A stretch of 64,000 bases of DNA from Nitrospirales bacterium (lineage in GTDB: Bacteria > Nitrospirota > Nitrospiria > Nitrospirales > UBA8639). Position numbers and translations under genes: made by a program. How positions within the stretch are numbered: position 1 is the stretch's first letter; every line of letters begins with the position of its first letter. The stretch lies in assembly GCA_029261295.1 (NCBI GenBank), contig JAJDBP010000035.1:49582-113581 (forward strand), given 5' to 3'. This document shows, in pieces, positions 63,810 to 64,000 of the stretch. The notes under the pieces are model-generated. The model was not told where the DNA came from. It saw only the letters and a list, made by a program, of their open reading frames with translations, and searched no databases.

Positions 63810-64000
63810 CTAATTACCAACGGGCGTCACCGTCAGGTAGTTCAGGGCATTGATCCCCGCCGTGCCGCCCAGGCTCACCGTGAGCTGCCCATCCCCGACC
63901 GTCACCGGTTGATTTGTTATCACTACATATTCATTCGCGTTGGTACTGACATCATTGACCAGCACCTGCCCTTCCACCAACACCCGGTGCGGGCCCTGCC
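63810..64000 (-). CDS. C-terminal part of a GC-rich gene for a secreted, beta-rich protein (5' end outside window)
   Basis: On the minus strand a frame is open from the window edge to the TAG at 63810-63812, 62 residues. It reads in blocks such as HRVLVEGQVLVND, NEYVVITNQPVTVGDGQL and GTAGINALNYLTVTP, alternating hydrophobic and polar residues as in beta-sandwich or malectin-like domains. The base composition turns sharply GC-rich here, unlike the rest of the window, which suggests a gene of different origin or strong codon bias. The full protein is not visible, so its function is open. Confidence 0.6.
   Translation of the reverse strand, partial: QGPHRVLVEGQVLVNDVSTNANEYVVITNQPVTVGDGQLTVSLGGTAGINALNYLTVTPVGN

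Noticed and set aside
1..64000. CRISPR arrays, tRNA or rRNA genes, insertion sequences
   Set aside because: No regularly spaced repeats, cloverleaf-like tracts, rRNA stretches or transposase frames were recognised by eye.

Overview
The window reads as one large exopolysaccharide (EPS) locus of a Gram-negative bacterium with an exosortase (PEP-CTERM) system of the XrtA/EpsH1 type. The evidence is a secreted protein with a VPEP sorting tail, a long TPR protein of the PrsT kind beside it, signal peptides, an outer-membrane beta-barrel, and many genes whose relatives are named 'exosortase A system-associated' (amidotransferase, O-glycosylation ligase, decarboxylase, AMP-ligase, sugar transferases, FemAB protein). 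The DNA is AT-rich except for the last ~190 bases. Nitrospirota or a related phylum is possible, but no marker gene here settles it. No exosortase, polymer flippase/polymerase core, rRNA or tRNA gene was seen.

Layout. 1-5.5 kb: tail of an SGNH-type protein (+), then on the minus strand an MBOAT O-acyltransferase, a tiny membrane ORF, a methyltransferase, an epimerase-like SDR and a Gfo/Idh/MocA oxidoreductase. 6.1-10.4 kb: a beta-barrel protein (+) faces a secreted Kelch/FN3/jelly-roll protein (-); a strong terminator lies between them, and a well-conserved cyclic-di-GMP-I (GEMM-I) riboswitch lies in the long leader of the secreted protein. 10.6-23 kb: an asparagine synthetase, a TylF-like methyltransferase and two NRPS genes (A-T-C-A-T and C-A-T-TE). 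23.2-41.2 kb: a mostly minus-strand run of glycosyltransferases, amidotransferase, FemAB/GNAT proteins, O-ligase, aminotransferase, decarboxylase, AMP-ligase, acyl carrier protein, two polysaccharide deacetylases and a glutaminyl cyclase. 41.5-48 kb: FkbM methyltransferase, a secreted TPR protein and two convergent asparagine-synthetase-like genes that lack the glutaminase cysteine. 48.3-58.8 kb: glycosyltransferases, a GDP-mannose 6-dehydrogenase (AlgD-like), UDP-GlcNAc 2-epimerase, another asparagine synthetase, a FemAB protein and a methyltransferase. 59-63.3 kb: a PEP-CTERM protein behind a sigma-54 promoter with upstream direct repeats, then the PrsT-like protein. 63.8-64 kb: GC-rich 3' end of another secreted-protein gene (-).

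How it may work together (inference). AlgD and WecB make activated sugars, glycosyltransferases and the O-ligase build or transfer the glycan, and MBOAT/SGNH, deacetylases, methyltransferases and FemAB/GNAT proteins decorate it. Five asparagine-synthetase-like proteins, an aminotransferase, an ACP/AMP-ligase/decarboxylase set, a glutaminyl cyclase and a three-module NRPS whose three adenylation domains all look glycine-like suggest an amino-acid or short-peptide decoration, or a small peptide made with the EPS. Control is visible at two points: c-di-GMP (riboswitch) for the secreted Kelch protein and sigma-54 for the PEP-CTERM protein.
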